Notes: generated from the sequence alone by a model not told the origin. Counted from the first letter of the stretch, positions 50,939-61,616 are shown. The stretch is 64,000 nucleotides of DNA from Georgenia subflava (GCF_009193155.1 NZ_VUKD01000002.1:682001-746000), one strand, 5' to 3'. Made by a program: numbers and translations.

Positions 50939-53900
50939 TTGGCCGACCAGCCCCAGCGCTACCCCCTGCACCGTCCGGGCGCCCTGGACGCCTCGCCGTC
51001 CTTCCCCGCGCTGGAGAAGGAGGTGCTGGAGTACTGGAAGAGCGACGACACCTTCCAGGCGTCGATCGACAACCGCTCGGCCGGCGAGAACGGTGACAAC
51101 GAGTTCGTCTTCTACGACGGCCCGCCGTTCGCCAACGGCCTGCCGCACTACGGTCACCTGCTCACCGGCTACGTCAAGGACGTCGTCGGACGGTTCCAGA
51201 CCCAGCTCGGGCGCCGGGTCGAGCGCCGGTTCGGCTGGGACACCCACGGCCTGCCCGCCGAGCTCGAGGCCGAGCGCATCCTCGGGATCACCGACAAGTC
51301 CGAGATCGAGGAGATGGGGATCGAGGCCTTCAACAAGGCCTGCCAGGACTCGGTGCTCCGCTACACCGGCGAGTGGCGCGAGTACGTCACCCGCCAGGCT
51401 CGCTGGGTCGACTTCGAGAACGACTACAAGACCCTCGACGTGACCTTCATGGAGTCGGTCATCTGGGCGTTCAAGCAGCTGTACGACAAGGGCCTGGCCT
51501 ACGAGGGCTACCGGGTGCTGCCGTACTGCTGGCACGACCAGACCCCGCTGTCCAACCACGAGCTGCGCATGGACGACGACGTCTACCAGATGCGTCAGGA
51601 CCCCTCGGTCACGGTCGGGGTGCGCCTGGACACCGGCGAGCTCGCCCTCATCTGGACCACGACCCCGTGGACCCTGCCGTCGAACCTCGCCATCGCCGTC
51701 GGGCCGGACATCGACTACGTCACGGTCGCACCCGCGGAGGGGGCCCTGGCCGGCGAGCGGGTCGTCGTCGCCGCCTCCCGGCTCGCGGCGTACGCCCGTG
51801 AGCTCGGCGAGGAGCCCGAGGTCCTCGCCACCGTCAAGGGCCGCGACCTCGCCGGGCGGCGCTACGCCCCGATCTTCGACTACTTCATGGGCCGCCCCGA
51901 CGACGAGACCCCCGGCCCGAACGCGTGGCAGCTCCTCGCCGCGGACTACGTCTCCACCGAGGACGGCACCGGTCTCGTCCACCAGGCGCCCGCGTTCGGT
52001 GAGGACGACATGGCCGTGTCCGCCGCCGCCGGCATCGGCACCGTGGTGCCGGTCGACGAGGCCGGGAAGTTCACCGCCGAGGTGCCCGACTACGCCGGCA
52101 TGCAGGTCTTCGAGGCGAACAAGGCGATCATCGCCGACCTCAAGCACGCCACCGGCCCCGTCGCCCGCCGGCCCGAGGGCGAGCGCGCCGTGCTGGTGCG
52201 CCAGGAGACCTTCGACCACTCCTACCCGCACTGCTGGCGCTGCCGCACACCGCTGATCTACAAGGCCGTCTCCAGCTGGTTCGTGCGGGTCACCGAGTTC
52301 CGCGACCGCATGGTCGAGCTCAACAAGGACATCACCTGGGTCCCCGAGCACATCAAGGACGGCCAGTTCGGCCACTGGCTCGCCGGCGCCCGCGACTGGT
52401 CGATCTCCCGCAACCGGTACTGGGGCACCCCCATCCCGGTGTGGGTCTCCGACGACCCGGCCCACCCGCGCATCGACGTCTACGGCTCCCTCGCCGAGCT
52501 CGAGGCCGACTTCGGACGGCTGCCGCTCGACCGCGACGGCAACCCCAACCTGCACCGGCCGTTCATCGACGACCTGACCCGCCCGAACCCGGACGACCCG
52601 ACAGGCGCGTCGACGATGCGCCGGATCCCCGACGTCCTGGACGTCTGGTTCGACTCGGGCTCCATGCCCTACGCCCAGGTGCACTACCCGTTCGAGAACC
52701 GCGAGTGGTTCGAGGACCACTACCCCGGCGACTTCATCGTGGAGTACATCGGCCAGACCCGCGGCTGGTTCTACACGCTGCACGTCCTGGCCACCGCGCT
52801 GTTCGACCGCCCGGCCTTCCGCACCTCCGTCTCGCACGGCATCGTGCTCGGCTCGGACGGGCGCAAGATGAGCAAGTCGCTGCGCAACTACCCGGACGTC
52901 ACCGAGGTGCTCGACCGGGACGGCTCGGACGCCATGCGCTGGTTCCTCATGAGCTCGCCCATCCTGCGCGGCGGCAACCTCGTCGTCACCGAGGAGGGCA
53001 TCCGCGAGAACGTGCGCCAGGTGCTGCTGCCGCTGTGGAACGCCTGGTACTTCTTCGCCCTATACGCCGGCACGGTGGACGACGGCGCCGGGTACCTCGC
53101 GCGGCCGGTCGACCTCCACGACGCCGAGAAGGTCGCCGGCCTGCACGTGATGGACCGCTACCTCCTCGCCCGCACGCGCGACCTCGCCGCCGGTGTGCGC
53201 GAGCAGATGGAGGCCTACGACGTCCCCGGCGCCACGCAGGCGGTGCGCGAGCACCTCGACCTGCTGACCAACTGGTACGTGCGCACCTCCCGCCAGCGCT
53301 TCTGGGACGAGGACCGCGGCGCCTTCGACACCCTCTACACCGCGCTGGAGGTGCTCACCCGGGTGATGGCACCGCTGGCCCCCCTCGTCAGCGAGGAGGT
53401 CTGGCGCGGCCTGACCGGCGGACGCAGCGTGCACCTGACCGACTGGCCCGTCCTGCCCGCCGGGGCCGACCCGGCCGCCGACGACGCCCTGGTGGCCGCG
53501 ATGGACACCGTGCGCGACGTCGTCTCCACCACCCACGCCCTGCGCAAGGCCGCCAAGATCCGGGTGCGCCAGCCGCTGCGCACCCTGACCGTCGTGGTCG
53601 AGGACCCGGCCGCCCTGGCGTCGTTCACCGGGCTCATCGCCTCCGAGGTCAACGTCAAGGACGTTGAGCTCATCACCCCGGCCGAGTCGGACCTGCGCCT
53701 GACCACCGAGCTCAAGGTGCTCCCGCGCGAGCTCGACCCGGCCAAGCGCCGGCACACCCAGCAGATCTTCGCCGCCGCACGGGAGGGGCGCTGGTCCGCC
53801 TCCGACGGCGAGATCGCCCTGGAGGGGCTGATGCTCGACGGCGCACCGCTCACCCTGGTGGCCGGGGAGTACGACCTCTCCACCCGCATCGACCTGGGGG

Positions 53901-54217
53901 AGCAGGCCGGCGAGGCGGCCGCGGACGTCCTCGGCGACGGCGGCTTCGTCGTCCTCGACACCGCCCTCGACGACGAGCTCGCCGCCGAGGGGTACGTGCG
54001 CGACCTGGTCCGCCAGGTCCAGGACGAGCGCAAGGCCGTCGGCCTGTACGTCGCGGACCGCATCGCCCTGGCCGTCACGGTCCCCGCCGACCGGCTCGCC
54101 TGGGTCGAGGCGCACCGTGAGCTCCTCGCCGGCGAGACCCTCGCCGTCGAGCTGGACCTCGCCGTCGACGACGTCGAGGCGCCCCGCGTGGGCGTGACGA
54201 AGGTGGAGGCACGATGA
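50939..54217 (+). CDS. ileS: Isoleucyl-tRNA synthetase
   Basis: 1092 residues from a TTG at 50939 placed 5 nt after GAGGAG. HYGH at 70-73 ([16 protein letters not shown]) and KMSKS at 643-647. The CP1 editing domain (about 190-400) contains [18 protein letters not shown]. Length and motif forms fit the eukaryote-like type 2 IleRS, often associated with mupirocin tolerance. A C-terminal anticodon-binding region follows (about 700-1090). Controlled by the T-box. folC overlaps its stop by 4 bp. Confidence 0.96.
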   Translation: MADQPQRYPLHRPGALDASPSFPALEKEVLEYWKSDDTFQASIDNRSAGENGDNEFVFYDGPPFANGLPHYGHLLTGYVKDVVGRFQTQLGRRVERRFGWDTHGLPAELEAERILGITDKSEIEEMGIEAFNKACQDSVLRYTGEWREYVTRQARWVDFENDYKTLDVTFMESVIWAFKQLYDKGLAYEGYRVLPYCWHDQTPLSNHELRMDDDVYQMRQDPSVTVGVRLDTGELALIWTTTPWTLPSNLAIAVGPDIDYVTVAPAEGALAGERVVVAASRLAAYARELGEEPEVLATVKGRDLAGRRYAPIFDYFMGRPDDETPGPNAWQLLAADYVSTEDGTGLVHQAPAFGEDDMAVSAAAGIGTVVPVDEAGKFTAEVPDYAGMQVFEANKAIIADLKHATGPVARRPEGERAVLVRQETFDHSYPHCWRCRTPLIYKAVSSWFVRVTEFRDRMVELNKDITWVPEHIKDGQFGHWLAGARDWSISRNRYWGTPIPVWVSDDPAHPRIDVYGSLAELEADFGRLPLDRDGNPNLHRPFIDDLTRPNPDDPTGASTMRRIPDVLDVWFDSGSMPYAQVHYPFENREWFEDHYPGDFIVEYIGQTRGWFYTLHVLATALFDRPAFRTSVSHGIVLGSDGRKMSKSLRNYPDVTEVLDRDGSDAMRWFLMSSPILRGGNLVVTEEGIRENVRQVLLPLWNAWYFFALYAGTVDDGAGYLARPVDLHDAEKVAGLHVMDRYLLARTRDLAAGVREQMEAYDVPGATQAVREHLDLLTNWYVRTSRQRFWDEDRGAFDTLYTALEVLTRVMAPLAPLVSEEVWRGLTGGRSVHLTDWPVLPAGADPAADDALVAAMDTVRDVVSTTHALRKAAKIRVRQPLRTLTVVVEDPAALASFTGLIASEVNVKDVELITPAESDLRLTTELKVLPRELDPAKRRHTQQIFAAAREGRWSASDGEIALEGLMLDGAPLTLVAGEYDLSTRIDLGEQAGEAAADVLGDGGFVVLDTALDDELAAEGYVRDLVRQVQDERKAVGLYVADRIALAVTVPADRLAWVEAHRELLAGETLAVELDLAVDDVEAPRVGVTKVEAR

Positions 54218-55809
54218 CCGAGCGCACCCCCGAGGACGCCGACCGGGAGACCCGCGAGCGCCTCGCCGGCCTGGAGGGCGACGACGCGTCGCGCGAGGCC
54301 GCCGAGGCGGCTGCCGCGGCGGACGAGGAGCACGACGCCAGCCTGCGCACGCTGCTCTCCTCGGCCCTGTTCACCGGCCCGGACCCCGAGGTGGCCGAGG
54401 AGGTCGTGGCCGAGGGGGAGGGACCGGCCGACGACGCCGCGCAGCATGCCGCGGCGGTCGCCGACGCCCAGGCCGAGGAAGAGGTCCGCCGGATCTACAA
54501 CGACATCCTCGCCCGCGCGCCCGAGCACGACGTCCAGCCCAGCCTCGAGCGGGTCCAGGGTGTCCTGGAGCTCATGGGCGACCCGCACCGCGCCTACCCG
54601 GTCATCCACCTGACCGGCACCAACGGCAAGACCTCGACCGCCCGGATGATCGAGCGGCTGCTGCGCGAGAAGGGGCTGCGCACGGGGCGCTTCACCTCCC
54701 CGCACCTGCACAGCGTGCGCGAGCGCATCGCCCTGGACGGCGAGCCCGTCGCCCCCGAGGTCTTCGTGGCCACCTGGGAGGACGTCGCGCCCTACGTGGC
54801 CATGGTGGACGAGCGCTCGCAGGCCGCCGGCGGGCCGCGGCTGAGCTTCTTCGAGGTCTTCACCGTCATGGCCTACGCGGCCTTCGCCGACGCACCCGTG
54901 GACGTCGCGGTCGTCGAGGTCGGCATGGGTGGACGCTGGGACGCCACCAACGTCGCCGACGGGACGGTGGAGGTCCTGACCACCGTCACCCGCGACCACG
55001 AGCGCTGGCTCGGCCACGAGCTCGCGGACATCGCCACCGAGAAGGTCGGCATCATCACCCCCCGCTCCACGGTGGTGGTGGCCGAGCAGGACGAGGAGGT
55101 CGCGGGCATCGTCATGTCCGCCGCGGCCCAGCAGGGCGCCCAGCTCCTGCGCGAGGGCGAGGACGCCGCCCTGCTCGACCGCCAGCTCGGGGTCGGCGGG
55201 CAGCTGCTCACCCTGCGCACCCCGGGCGGGGTGTACACCGACGTCTTCCTCCCGCTGCACGGCGAGCACCAGGCACGCAACGCGCTGCTCGCCCTGACCG
55301 CCGTCGAGGCGTTCTTCGGCGGCGGAGCCCTGGACGCGGGCGTCGTCGAGCAGGGCTTCGCCGGGGTGGACAGCCCCGGGCGGCTCGAGGTCGTGCGCCG
55401 CAGCCCCACCGTGCTGGTCGACGCCGCCCACAACCCCGCGGGGGTCGAGGCCCTGCGGGCCGCCGTCGACGAGGCCTTCGACTTCTCCCACCTGGTCGGC
55501 GTCGTCGGCGTCATGGCGGACAAGGACGCCGACGGCATCCTCGCCGGCCTGGAGCCGATGCTGGCCGAGGTCGTCATCACCCGGGCGAGCATCGACCGGG
55601 CGATGGACGTCGACGAGCTCGCCGAGGTGGCGCGCGACGTCTTCGGCGAGGACCGGGTGCACGTGGCCGAGCGACTCGAGGACGCCATCGACACCGCCGC
55701 GACGCTGGCCGAGGCGAACGTCGAAGAGGTGGTCACGACCACCGGGGTGCTGGTGGCGGGCTCGGTGCTGCTCGCGGCCGAGGTGCGCGCCCTCATGGGC
55801 CGGGCCTGA
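54214..55809 (+). CDS. folC: Folylpolyglutamate synthase / dihydrofolate synthase
   Basis: 531 residues, about 95 longer than typical FolC because of an acidic Ala/Glu-rich N-terminal extension (about 1-95). The catalytic core begins [37 protein letters not shown]-loop [13 protein letters not shown], then [25 protein letters not shown] and [15 protein letters not shown]. It adds glutamate to folates. The ATGA overlap with ileS makes translation coupled to the T-box-controlled gene. Confidence 0.93.
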   Translation: MTERTPEDADRETRERLAGLEGDDASREAAEAAAAADEEHDASLRTLLSSALFTGPDPEVAEEVVAEGEGPADDAAQHAAAVADAQAEEEVRRIYNDILARAPEHDVQPSLERVQGVLELMGDPHRAYPVIHLTGTNGKTSTARMIERLLREKGLRTGRFTSPHLHSVRERIALDGEPVAPEVFVATWEDVAPYVAMVDERSQAAGGPRLSFFEVFTVMAYAAFADAPVDVAVVEVGMGGRWDATNVADGTVEVLTTVTRDHERWLGHELADIATEKVGIITPRSTVVVAEQDEEVAGIVMSAAAQQGAQLLREGEDAALLDRQLGVGGQLLTLRTPGGVYTDVFLPLHGEHQARNALLALTAVEAFFGGGALDAGVVEQGFAGVDSPGRLEVVRRSPTVLVDAAHNPAGVEALRAAVDEAFDFSHLVGVVGVMADKDADGILAGLEPMLAEVVITRASIDRAMDVDELAEVARDVFGEDRVHVAERLEDAIDTAATLAEANVEEVVTTTGVLVAGSVLLAAEVRALMGRA

Positions 55810-55918
55810 GGGACGGCGCAGAGGAGGCCACCGAAGCCGTAGCCGCGGCGGGCCGCAGGGGCCAAGATGGGGGCGGGGTCCGGTGCGGACCCCGCCCCGT
55901 CCCGAGAGGAGCCCGTCG

Positions 55919-56920
55919 GTGAAGAAGCTCATCAACGACCCCCAGAACGTGGTCACCGAGTCCGTCCGGGGCTTCGGTCTCGCCCATCCGGACCTCGTGC
56001 GGGTCAACGAGGACCCGCTGTTCGTCTCCCGCGCAGGCGGTGCGGTCCAGGGGAAGGTCGGACTCGTCTCCGGCGGCGGCAGCGGGCACGAGCCGCTGCA
56101 CGCCGGGTACGTCGGGGTCGGCATGCTCGACGCCGCGGTGCCGGGCGCGATGTTCACCTCGCCCACGCCCGAGCCGATCTTCGAGGCCACCAAGGCTGCC
56201 GACGGCGGGGCCGGCGTGCTCCACATCGTGAAGAACTACACCGGCGACGTGCTCAACTTCGAGACCGCGGCCGAGCTCGCCGAGGCCGAGGACGTCACGG
56301 TGCGCTCCGTCGTCGTCAACGACGACGTCGCCGTGGAGGACTCCCTCTACACCGCCGGCCGGCGCGGCGTGGCCGGCACGGTGCTCGTGGAGAAGATCGC
56401 CGGCGCCGCCGCCGAGCGCGGCGACGACCTCGACGCGGTGGTCGCCGTGGCCGAGCAGGTCATCGGCAACGTGCGCTCCATGGGCGTGGCGCTGACCGCC
56501 TGCACTGTGCCGCACGCCGGCAAGCCGTCCTTCGACCTGGCCGACGACGAGATCGAGATCGGCATCGGCATCCATGGCGAGCCGGGCCGGCACAAGATCG
56601 CGATGGCCGGTGCGGACGAGATCACCGACCGCCTGCTCGAGCCCGTCCTTGAGGACCTGAAGCTCGCGGACGGCGAGCAGGTGCTGCTGTTCGTCAACGG
56701 CATGGGCGGCACCCCGCTGTCCGAGCTGTACCTCGTCTACAACCACGCCCGCGACGTCCTGGACTCCCGTGGCGTGGAGGTGACGCGCTCGCTGGTGGGC
56801 AACTACATCACCTCGCTGGAGATGCAGGGCGCCTCGATCACCGTGCTGCGCCTGGACTCCACGCTCACGGAGCTGTGGGACGCCCCGGTCAACACTGCCG
56901 CGCTGCGCCGCGGCGTCTGA
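55919..56920 (+). CDS. dhaK: Dihydroxyacetone kinase subunit DhaK
   Basis: 333 residues from the GTG at 55919. GGGSGHEPLHAGYVG (53-67) and His219 in GIGIHGEPG, the residue that binds dihydroxyacetone covalently. Subunit of the PEP/PTS-dependent enzyme that phosphorylates dihydroxyacetone. Operon order dhaK-dhaL-dhaM with 15-bp and -4-bp junctions. The operon sits between folC and DUF4233, usual neighbours in actinobacteria. Confidence 0.95.
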   Translation: MKKLINDPQNVVTESVRGFGLAHPDLVRVNEDPLFVSRAGGAVQGKVGLVSGGGSGHEPLHAGYVGVGMLDAAVPGAMFTSPTPEPIFEATKAADGGAGVLHIVKNYTGDVLNFETAAELAEAEDVTVRSVVVNDDVAVEDSLYTAGRRGVAGTVLVEKIAGAAAERGDDLDAVVAVAEQVIGNVRSMGVALTACTVPHAGKPSFDLADDEIEIGIGIHGEPGRHKIAMAGADEITDRLLEPVLEDLKLADGEQVLLFVNGMGGTPLSELYLVYNHARDVLDSRGVEVTRSLVGNYITSLEMQGASITVLRLDSTLTELWDAPVNTAALRRGV

Positions 56921-56935
56921 GGAGAAAGAGGACGC

Positions 56936-57577
56936 ATGACTGCTGCCACCCTGGGCACCGCCTGGGCACTGGACTGGATGGCCCGCGCCGCCAAGGTCGT
57001 CTCCGCCAACCGGATCGAGCTCATCGAGCTCGACCGGGCCATCGGCGACGGCGACCACGGCGAGAACATGGACCGGGGCTTCACCGCCGTGACGGCCAAG
57101 CTGGCCGACGCCCGGCCCGCGGACGCCGCGGAGGTGCTCAAGACCGTGGCGACCACCCTGATGTCCACCGTCGGCGGCGCGGCCGGCCCGCTGTACGGCA
57201 CCGCGTTCCTGCGCGGGGCGAAGGTGGCCGACGGCGAGCTCGACGCGGCCGGCGTCGCCGGGGTGCTCGAGGCTGCGCTGGAGGGCATCAAGGCCCGGGG
57301 CAAGGCCGAGGCGGGGGAGAAGACCATGGTCGACGCCTGGCTCCCCGCCGCCGAGGCCGCTCGGTCCGCCGCCGGCTCGGGCGCCGGTCCGGCCGAGGCG
57401 ATGCGCGCGGCCGCCGACGCCGCGACCGCGGGCGCCGAGGCGACCGAGCCGCTGGTCGCCACCAAGGGGCGGGCGAGCTACCTGGGGGAGCGGTCCGCGG
57501 GGCACCGTGACCCGGGCGCGCAGTCCTCGGCGCTGCTCCTGGTCGCCGCCGCCGAGGCGGCCGAGGCGCAGGCGTGA
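56936..57577 (+). CDS. dhaL: Dihydroxyacetone kinase subunit DhaL
   Basis: 213-residue alpha-helical barrel. AIGDGDHGENMDRGF (36-50) holds the Asp residues that bind Mg-ADP, followed by STVGGAAGPLYGTAFLRGA and the GKAEAGEKTMVDAW loop. A second Gly-rich stretch ends in the conserved SYLGERSAGHRDPGAQSS. ADP stays bound as a coenzyme and is rephosphorylated by DhaM. Its stop overlaps the dhaM start (GTGA). Confidence 0.95.
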   Translation: MTAATLGTAWALDWMARAAKVVSANRIELIELDRAIGDGDHGENMDRGFTAVTAKLADARPADAAEVLKTVATTLMSTVGGAAGPLYGTAFLRGAKVADGELDAAGVAGVLEAALEGIKARGKAEAGEKTMVDAWLPAAEAARSAAGSGAGPAEAMRAAADAATAGAEATEPLVATKGRASYLGERSAGHRDPGAQSSALLLVAAAEAAEAQA

Positions 57578-58398
57578 GCAGTCCCGGCACCGGGCTGGTC
57601 GTCGTCTCGCACTCCGCGCGCCTGGCGGAGGGCGTCGTCGAGGTGGCCGCCCAGATGGCGCCCGATGTCGCGCTCCGCGCCGCCGGCGGGACCGACGACG
57701 GCGGCATCGGCACCAGCTTCGAGAAGGTCGAGGCCGCCGTCGCCGAGCTCCTGGACGACGGCGGCGTTGCCGGTGTGGTCGTCCTGACCGACCTCGGCTC
57801 GGCCACCATGACTGCCGAGTCGGTCCTCGACATGCTCGACGACGACGTCGCGGCCCGGGTGGTGCTGGCCGACGGACCGCTGGTCGAGGGCGCCGTCGCC
57901 GGGGCCGTGGCCGCGCAGGGCGGGGCCGACGCCGCCGCGGTGGCACGCACGGTCGCGGAGGCGGCCGGCAGCTTCGGCGGGGGAGCGTCCGCAGCGGCGC
58001 CGCCTGGAGCGGCGCCGGCCGGGGGCGAACCTGCTCACGAGGCAGGCGCATCCGCGGGGGCAGGTCCAGGTGCCGCGGCAGCTGAGCCCGGAACGGAACC
58101 CGCCGGGGCTGGGCATCCGGAGTCACCCGCGCAGGACGGCGAGGTCCTTGCCCGGTCGCTCACCCTGCACAACGAGGTGGGGCTGCACGCCCGACCGGCT
58201 GCGCTGCTCGCCCGGCTCGTCGCAGGTTTCGACGCCCGCGTGACCGTCAACGAGGTGGACGCGGCGAGCGTGCTCGCCCTCATGGGGCTCGGCCTGGAGA
58301 AGGGCGACCGCATGGAGGTCCGCGCCGGCGGGACCGAGGCGGCTGCCGCGCTCGAGGCCGTCGAGCAGGCGGTGGCGGACGGCTTCGGCGAGCAGTGA
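57574..58398 (+). CDS. dhaM: DhaM phosphotransferase subunit (EIIA-Man plus HPr domains)
   Basis: 274 residues: an N-terminal mannose-type EIIA domain (VVVSHSARLAEGV with His13; VVLTDLGSATM), a long Ala/Gly/Pro linker (about 130-188) and a C-terminal HPr domain (SLTLHNEVGLHARPAALLARL with His205). No PEP-utilising EI domain is present, so phosphate must come from an EI encoded elsewhere. It passes phosphate to ADP on DhaL. Last gene of dhaKLM. Confidence 0.93.
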   Translation: MSSPGTGLVVVSHSARLAEGVVEVAAQMAPDVALRAAGGTDDGGIGTSFEKVEAAVAELLDDGGVAGVVVLTDLGSATMTAESVLDMLDDDVAARVVLADGPLVEGAVAGAVAAQGGADAAAVARTVAEAAGSFGGGASAAAPPGAAPAGGEPAHEAGASAGAGPGAAAAEPGTEPAGAGHPESPAQDGEVLARSLTLHNEVGLHARPAALLARLVAGFDARVTVNEVDAASVLALMGLGLEKGDRMEVRAGGTEAAAALEAVEQAVADGFGEQ

Positions 58399-58480
58399 CG
58401 GCGCGGCGGCCGTGGGCGACGCACCTGGAGGCGTGCGGCAGCCGTGAGCGGCGGGAGGCGTGCGGCAGCCGTGGGCGGGG
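58391..58480. repeat. 27-bp near-exact duplication downstream of dhaM
   Basis: ggaggcgtgcggcagccgtg at 58427 and again at 58454, each followed by (a/g)gcgg. A weaker copy begins at the dhaM stop (cggccgtgggcg). Confidence 0.6.
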
Positions 58481-58498
58481 CAGCAGCAGCGCAGTAGG

Positions 58499-58504
58499 TA
58501 GCCT
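58499..58504 (+). promoter_or_regulatory. Putative -10 box (TAGCCT) of the DUF4233 gene
   Basis: TAGCCT ends 6 nt before the GTG at 58511, suggesting transcription separate from dhaKLM. Confidence 0.45.
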
Positions 58505-58510
58505 GGTGCG

Positions 58511-59158
58511 GTGACCACACCGTCCCCCACCTCCCACGACGAGGCCGCCGGCGACGTCCCCGCACGACCCGCCGAACCCGCCGGCACGGCCGCCGGTTCG
58601 GTCCCTGACGCGGCCGCCGGCTCGGCTGCCGCCGGACCGGCAGCGACGACCGGGTCGGCGGCTGCGGGGGCGGCCCGCGAGGAGCCGACGGTCGGAGCTG
58701 CTGCGGCGGAGCATTCGCCGGTCGACGGGTCGGCCCCGGCGGAGCAGTCGCCGGTCGACGGGTCGGCGCCGGCAGGACCGCCCCGCCGCCCGGGTTCCGC
58801 GCGTCGCATGTTCGCGATGACGGTCCTGGTGAGCGAGGTGCTCGTGGTGCTCTTCGCGACTCTCGTCGCCCACGGGCTCGACCTGGCCGACCGGTCGGCC
58901 GTCTGGGGCGTGGGTGGCGCCGCCATGGTGGCCTGCGCCGTCACCGCGGGGCTGCTGCGGCACCGGGTCGGCTACGTGATCGGCTCGGTGGTCCAGGTGC
59001 TGCTCGTCGTCGCCGGGCTGGTCCTGCCGACGATGTTCGTGGTCGGTGGCATCTTCGCGGTGCTGTGGGCCGCCAGCCTGACCGTGGGGGCCCGGATCGA
59101 CGTCGAGCGGGAGGAGCGGTACCGGGCCGAGGTCGAGTACTACGAGACTCACCGATGA
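58511..59158 (+). CDS. DUF4233 membrane protein
   Basis: 215 residues. The first 95 are Ala/Gly/Pro-rich and disordered, with a 10-residue duplication HSPVDGSAPAE / QSPVDGSAPAG encoded by a 30-bp repeat (about 58705-58772). The rest has about four membrane helices: RRMFAMTVLVSEVLVVLFATLVAHGLDL, WGVGGAAMVACAV, VGYVIGSVVQVLLVV and LPTMFVVGGIFAVLWAASL, ending in a basic tail. DUF4233 usually lies directly between folC and ndk; here dhaKLM separates it from folC. Function unknown. Confidence 0.82.
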   Translation: MTTPSPTSHDEAAGDVPARPAEPAGTAAGSVPDAAAGSAAAGPAATTGSAAAGAAREEPTVGAAAAEHSPVDGSAPAEQSPVDGSAPAGPPRRPGSARRMFAMTVLVSEVLVVLFATLVAHGLDLADRSAVWGVGGAAMVACAVTAGLLRHRVGYVIGSVVQVLLVVAGLVLPTMFVVGGIFAVLWAASLTVGARIDVEREERYRAEVEYYETHR

Positions 59159-59328
59159 CACACCGGTGAGCCGGAGCCGAACGATCGGCACCTCACCGAC
59201 CTGACGTCGTCGGCCTGCCGGCTCCCCGACGACGGACGTGGTCGGCGTCTGCTACCCGATGACCGGGCTGGTCGGCTGCCGGCCACTCGGTGACCGGACG
59301 TGTCGACCGCCCGGTAGGCTGGCTCCAC

Positions 59329-59763
59329 GTGAGCACCCCTTCGCAGCCTGAGCGCACCCTCGTCCTGATCAAGCCCGACGGCGTCGCCCGCCACCTCACC
59401 GGCGAGATCCTCCGCCGCATCGAGGCCAAGGGCTACACCATCGTCGCCCTCGAGCAGCGCTCCGCGGACACAGAGCTCCTCGGCGAGCACTACGCCGAGC
59501 ACCAGGGCAAGCCGTTCTTCGACCCCCTGGTCGACTTCATGATGTCCGGCCCCGTCGTCGCCGCCGTCGTCGAGGGCAACCGCGTCATCGAGGGCTTCCG
59601 CAGCCTGGCCGGCACCACCGAGCCAACCGCCGCCGCACCCGGCACCATCCGCGGCGACCTGGGACGCGACTGGGGCACCACGGTCGTGCAGAACCTCGTC
59701 CACGGTTCCGACTCCGCTGAGTCCGCGGCCCGCGAGATCGGCCTGTGGTTCCCCGCTCTGTGA
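59329..59763 (+). CDS. ndk: Nucleoside diphosphate kinase
   Basis: 144 residues from the GTG at 59329. [21 protein letters not shown] at the N-terminus, and the phospho-histidine His125 in [12 protein letters not shown]. It balances NTP pools by phosphotransfer. TAGGCT at 59315-59320 ends 8 nt before the GTG, consistent with a leaderless mRNA. The 170-bp gap before it carries degenerate repeats of cgatgaccgg-type strings. Confidence 0.96.
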   Translation: MSTPSQPERTLVLIKPDGVARHLTGEILRRIEAKGYTIVALEQRSADTELLGEHYAEHQGKPFFDPLVDFMMSGPVVAAVVEGNRVIEGFRSLAGTTEPTAAAPGTIRGDLGRDWGTTVVQNLVHGSDSAESAAREIGLWFPAL

Positions 59764-59865
59764 CCTTCGCACCCGACGGCGCGCGCGCAACGGGGTGACC
59801 GCAGGGGCCTGCCGTGCGGCGTGACGGCCCGTGCGGATGTCGGCCGGCTGCGGCAGGGTGGCGAC

Positions 59866-60675
59866 ATGGGCACCGTCACCGGAGTCGTCTTCCGCCCTCA
59901 GTCGCCGCCCGAGCACCTGCGGGCCGTGGTCGAGGCCGCCGACGCCGCGGCCGCCGAGGGCGGCGTCGACGAGCTCTGGGTGTGGGAGGACTGCTTCCTC
60001 GAGGGTGGGCTCACCACGGCCGCGGCGGCCCTGGCGTGGTCGACGCACGTCCGGGTCGGCGTGGGGTTGCTGCCGGTGCCGCTGCGCAACCCGGCGCTGG
60101 CGGCCATGGAGATCGCGACGCTGGCCCGGTTGTTCCCCGACCGTTTCGTGGTCGCCCTCGGGCACGGCGTGCTCGACTGGATGGCGCAGGTGGGTGCGCG
60201 TGCCGCGTCGCCCATGACGCTGCTGCGTGAGCACACGGCATCGGTCCGCGACCTGCTCTCCGGCGAGCGCGTCGATGTCGCCGGCGACTATGTGCACCTC
60301 GACGGTGTCACGCTCGACTGGCCGCCGGTGCAGCCACCGCGCCTGCTGGTCGGCGCCCGAGGCCCGAAGACGGTCCGGCTGGCCGGCGAGGTCGCCGACG
60401 GCGTCCTGCTCGACGGCGTGGTCGAGCCGGAGGTTGTCGTCCGCGGCCGCGCCACCGCCCAGGAGGGTCGGGAGGCCGCGGGTCGCGCCGGCGCCACCTA
60501 TGTCGCGGCCTACACCGAGATCGCCACCGCCGAAGTCTCTGCCGACGGCGTCGCCGGGCGAGTCAGCCGGCTCGTAGAGGCCGGAGCCGACTCCGTGATC
60601 CTGCAGTCCGACGCAGACGACCCCGACCCGCGCCCGCTTGTCGCCGCGCTCGCCGAGCGGGAGCACGCCGACTGA
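59866..60675 (+). CDS. Luciferase-like F420-dependent oxidoreductase, short form
   Basis: 269 residues. Recognisable LLM blocks: VVEAADAAAAEGGVDELWVWEDCFLEGG, STHVRVGVGLLPVPLRNPALAAMEIATLARLFPDRFVVALGHGV, LLREHTASVRDLLSG and PPRLLVGARGPKTVRLAGEVADGVLLDG. The short length reflects compact insertions. Substrate unknown. CAGGGT ends 6 nt before the ATG. Together with the enzymes at 35.2 and 43.7 kb it shows frequent use of F420 or FMN. Confidence 0.8.
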   Translation: MGTVTGVVFRPQSPPEHLRAVVEAADAAAAEGGVDELWVWEDCFLEGGLTTAAAALAWSTHVRVGVGLLPVPLRNPALAAMEIATLARLFPDRFVVALGHGVLDWMAQVGARAASPMTLLREHTASVRDLLSGERVDVAGDYVHLDGVTLDWPPVQPPRLLVGARGPKTVRLAGEVADGVLLDGVVEPEVVVRGRATAQEGREAAGRAGATYVAAYTEIATAEVSADGVAGRVSRLVEAGADSVILQSDADDPDPRPLVAALAEREHAD

Positions 60676-60732
60676 TCACCTCCGCCCACGAGGTGGCACT
60701 CAACAGGCGGACGAGGCAGCCGGCAGGTCGGC

Positions 60733-61131
60733 CTACGGTGTCGCGACGGTGCAGCGCAGGCCGGGGGCACGGCCGATGCCACGGTCGAGGGTCACGAGCA
60801 CGACGTCGAGCAGCTCGGCCAGGGCGACGTAGCCGGCGTCGTACGTCGTCAGGTTGTGGCGAAGCTGCCATGCTCTGGACGCCAGGAGCTCGTACGGCCA
60901 TTGCTCGATGGTGAGGTCGAGCAGGTCGGCGTGAGCCTGGGCCGCCTGGTCGGCCGTGATGAGCGCCGCGACCTCGTGTCGGCGGATGATGTTCGCGGCC
61001 TCGAAGGCGAACAGGCTGGGCACGGCGAGATCTGCGCCGATGAGAGCGTTGGTGGCCCAACGTCCATCGGCTCCCGCGTCGAGCAGCATCGCGACCACTG
61101 CCGAGGCATCGCAGACGACCCGCGGTCTCAC
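60733..61131 (-). CDS. vapC: VapC-type PIN-domain ribonuclease toxin
   Basis: 132 residues from the GTG at 61131, overlapping the antitoxin stop by 4 bp. PIN acidic residues: Asp8 in VVCDASAVVAML, a Glu in AFEAANIIRRH, Asp98 in TYDAGYVALAE and the final Asp in VTLDRG. It cuts specific RNAs when freed from VapB. Sequence differs from the decayed vapC at 33.8 kb. Confidence 0.9.
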   Translation of the reverse strand: MRPRVVCDASAVVAMLLDAGADGRWATNALIGADLAVPSLFAFEAANIIRRHEVAALITADQAAQAHADLLDLTIEQWPYELLASRAWQLRHNLTTYDAGYVALAELLDVVLVTLDRGIGRAPGLRCTVATP

Positions 61132-61364
61132 CGGCGGTCGATGTCTCGCGCGGAGAGGATCGCCTGGGCGTCGACTCGGACACCGGTGGCCTCAACTCGC
61201 GCTCGAGCGCGGGCAATGACGTCATCGACGACCGGACGGGACGCAGTCGCGACGAGCATGCCGCGGAGGTACTCCTGCAGCGACATCCCGGCGCGGGCAG
61301 CCCGCGCTGCTAGCTCGTCCCTGACCTTGTCCGGGACGTCCCGAACGGTGACGGCAACACCCAT
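61128..61364 (-). CDS. vapB: VapB/FitA-like antitoxin
   Basis: 78 residues. N-terminal ribbon-helix-helix VAVTVRDVPDKVRDELAARAARAGMSLQEYLRGML of the FitA type, and a C-terminal toxin-binding tail. The ATG at 61364 is 6 nt after TAGAAT (61371-61376), so the operon is probably leaderless. An imperfect palindrome tgccgacaggttggca just upstream could be the autoregulatory operator. Confidence 0.85.
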   Translation of the reverse strand: MGVAVTVRDVPDKVRDELAARAARAGMSLQEYLRGMLVATASRPVVDDVIARARARVEATGVRVDAQAILSARDIDRR

Positions 61365-61370
61365 GCAGCT

Positions 61371-61376
61371 ATTCTA
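61371..61376 (-). promoter_or_regulatory. -10 box (TAGAAT) of vapBC
   Basis: TAGAAT ends 6 nt before the vapB ATG. Confidence 0.55.
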
Positions 61377-61520
61377 GCAGCGTTGCCGACAGGTTGGCAG
61401 TAGTCGTCACGGTCGGATCGTCCCGACGGGTGCGGCTCCAGGGCCGGTGGACGACAGGCGCTGCGTCGACGGCGCAGGTGATGGGGTGCCAGGACGGCAG
61501 CCCGCCGTACCTTTGCGACG

Positions 61521-61563
61521 TAGCATGTGAGGCACCCCGGGCACCGACGCCCGGGGCTGTGCC
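61521..61563 (+). promoter_or_regulatory. mmsA promoter element and leader hairpin
   Basis: TAGCAT (61521-61526) is followed by a hairpin (61531-61563): outer ggcac/gtgcc and a perfect inner stem ccccgggc/gcccgggg with a 6-nt loop. It lies between the promoter and the mmsA ATG at 61617. Confidence 0.4.
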
Positions 61564-61616
61564 GCGGCGCCCCAGCGCAGCCGCCGCACCTCCGGACACG
61601 ACGAAAGGTCCGCGCC

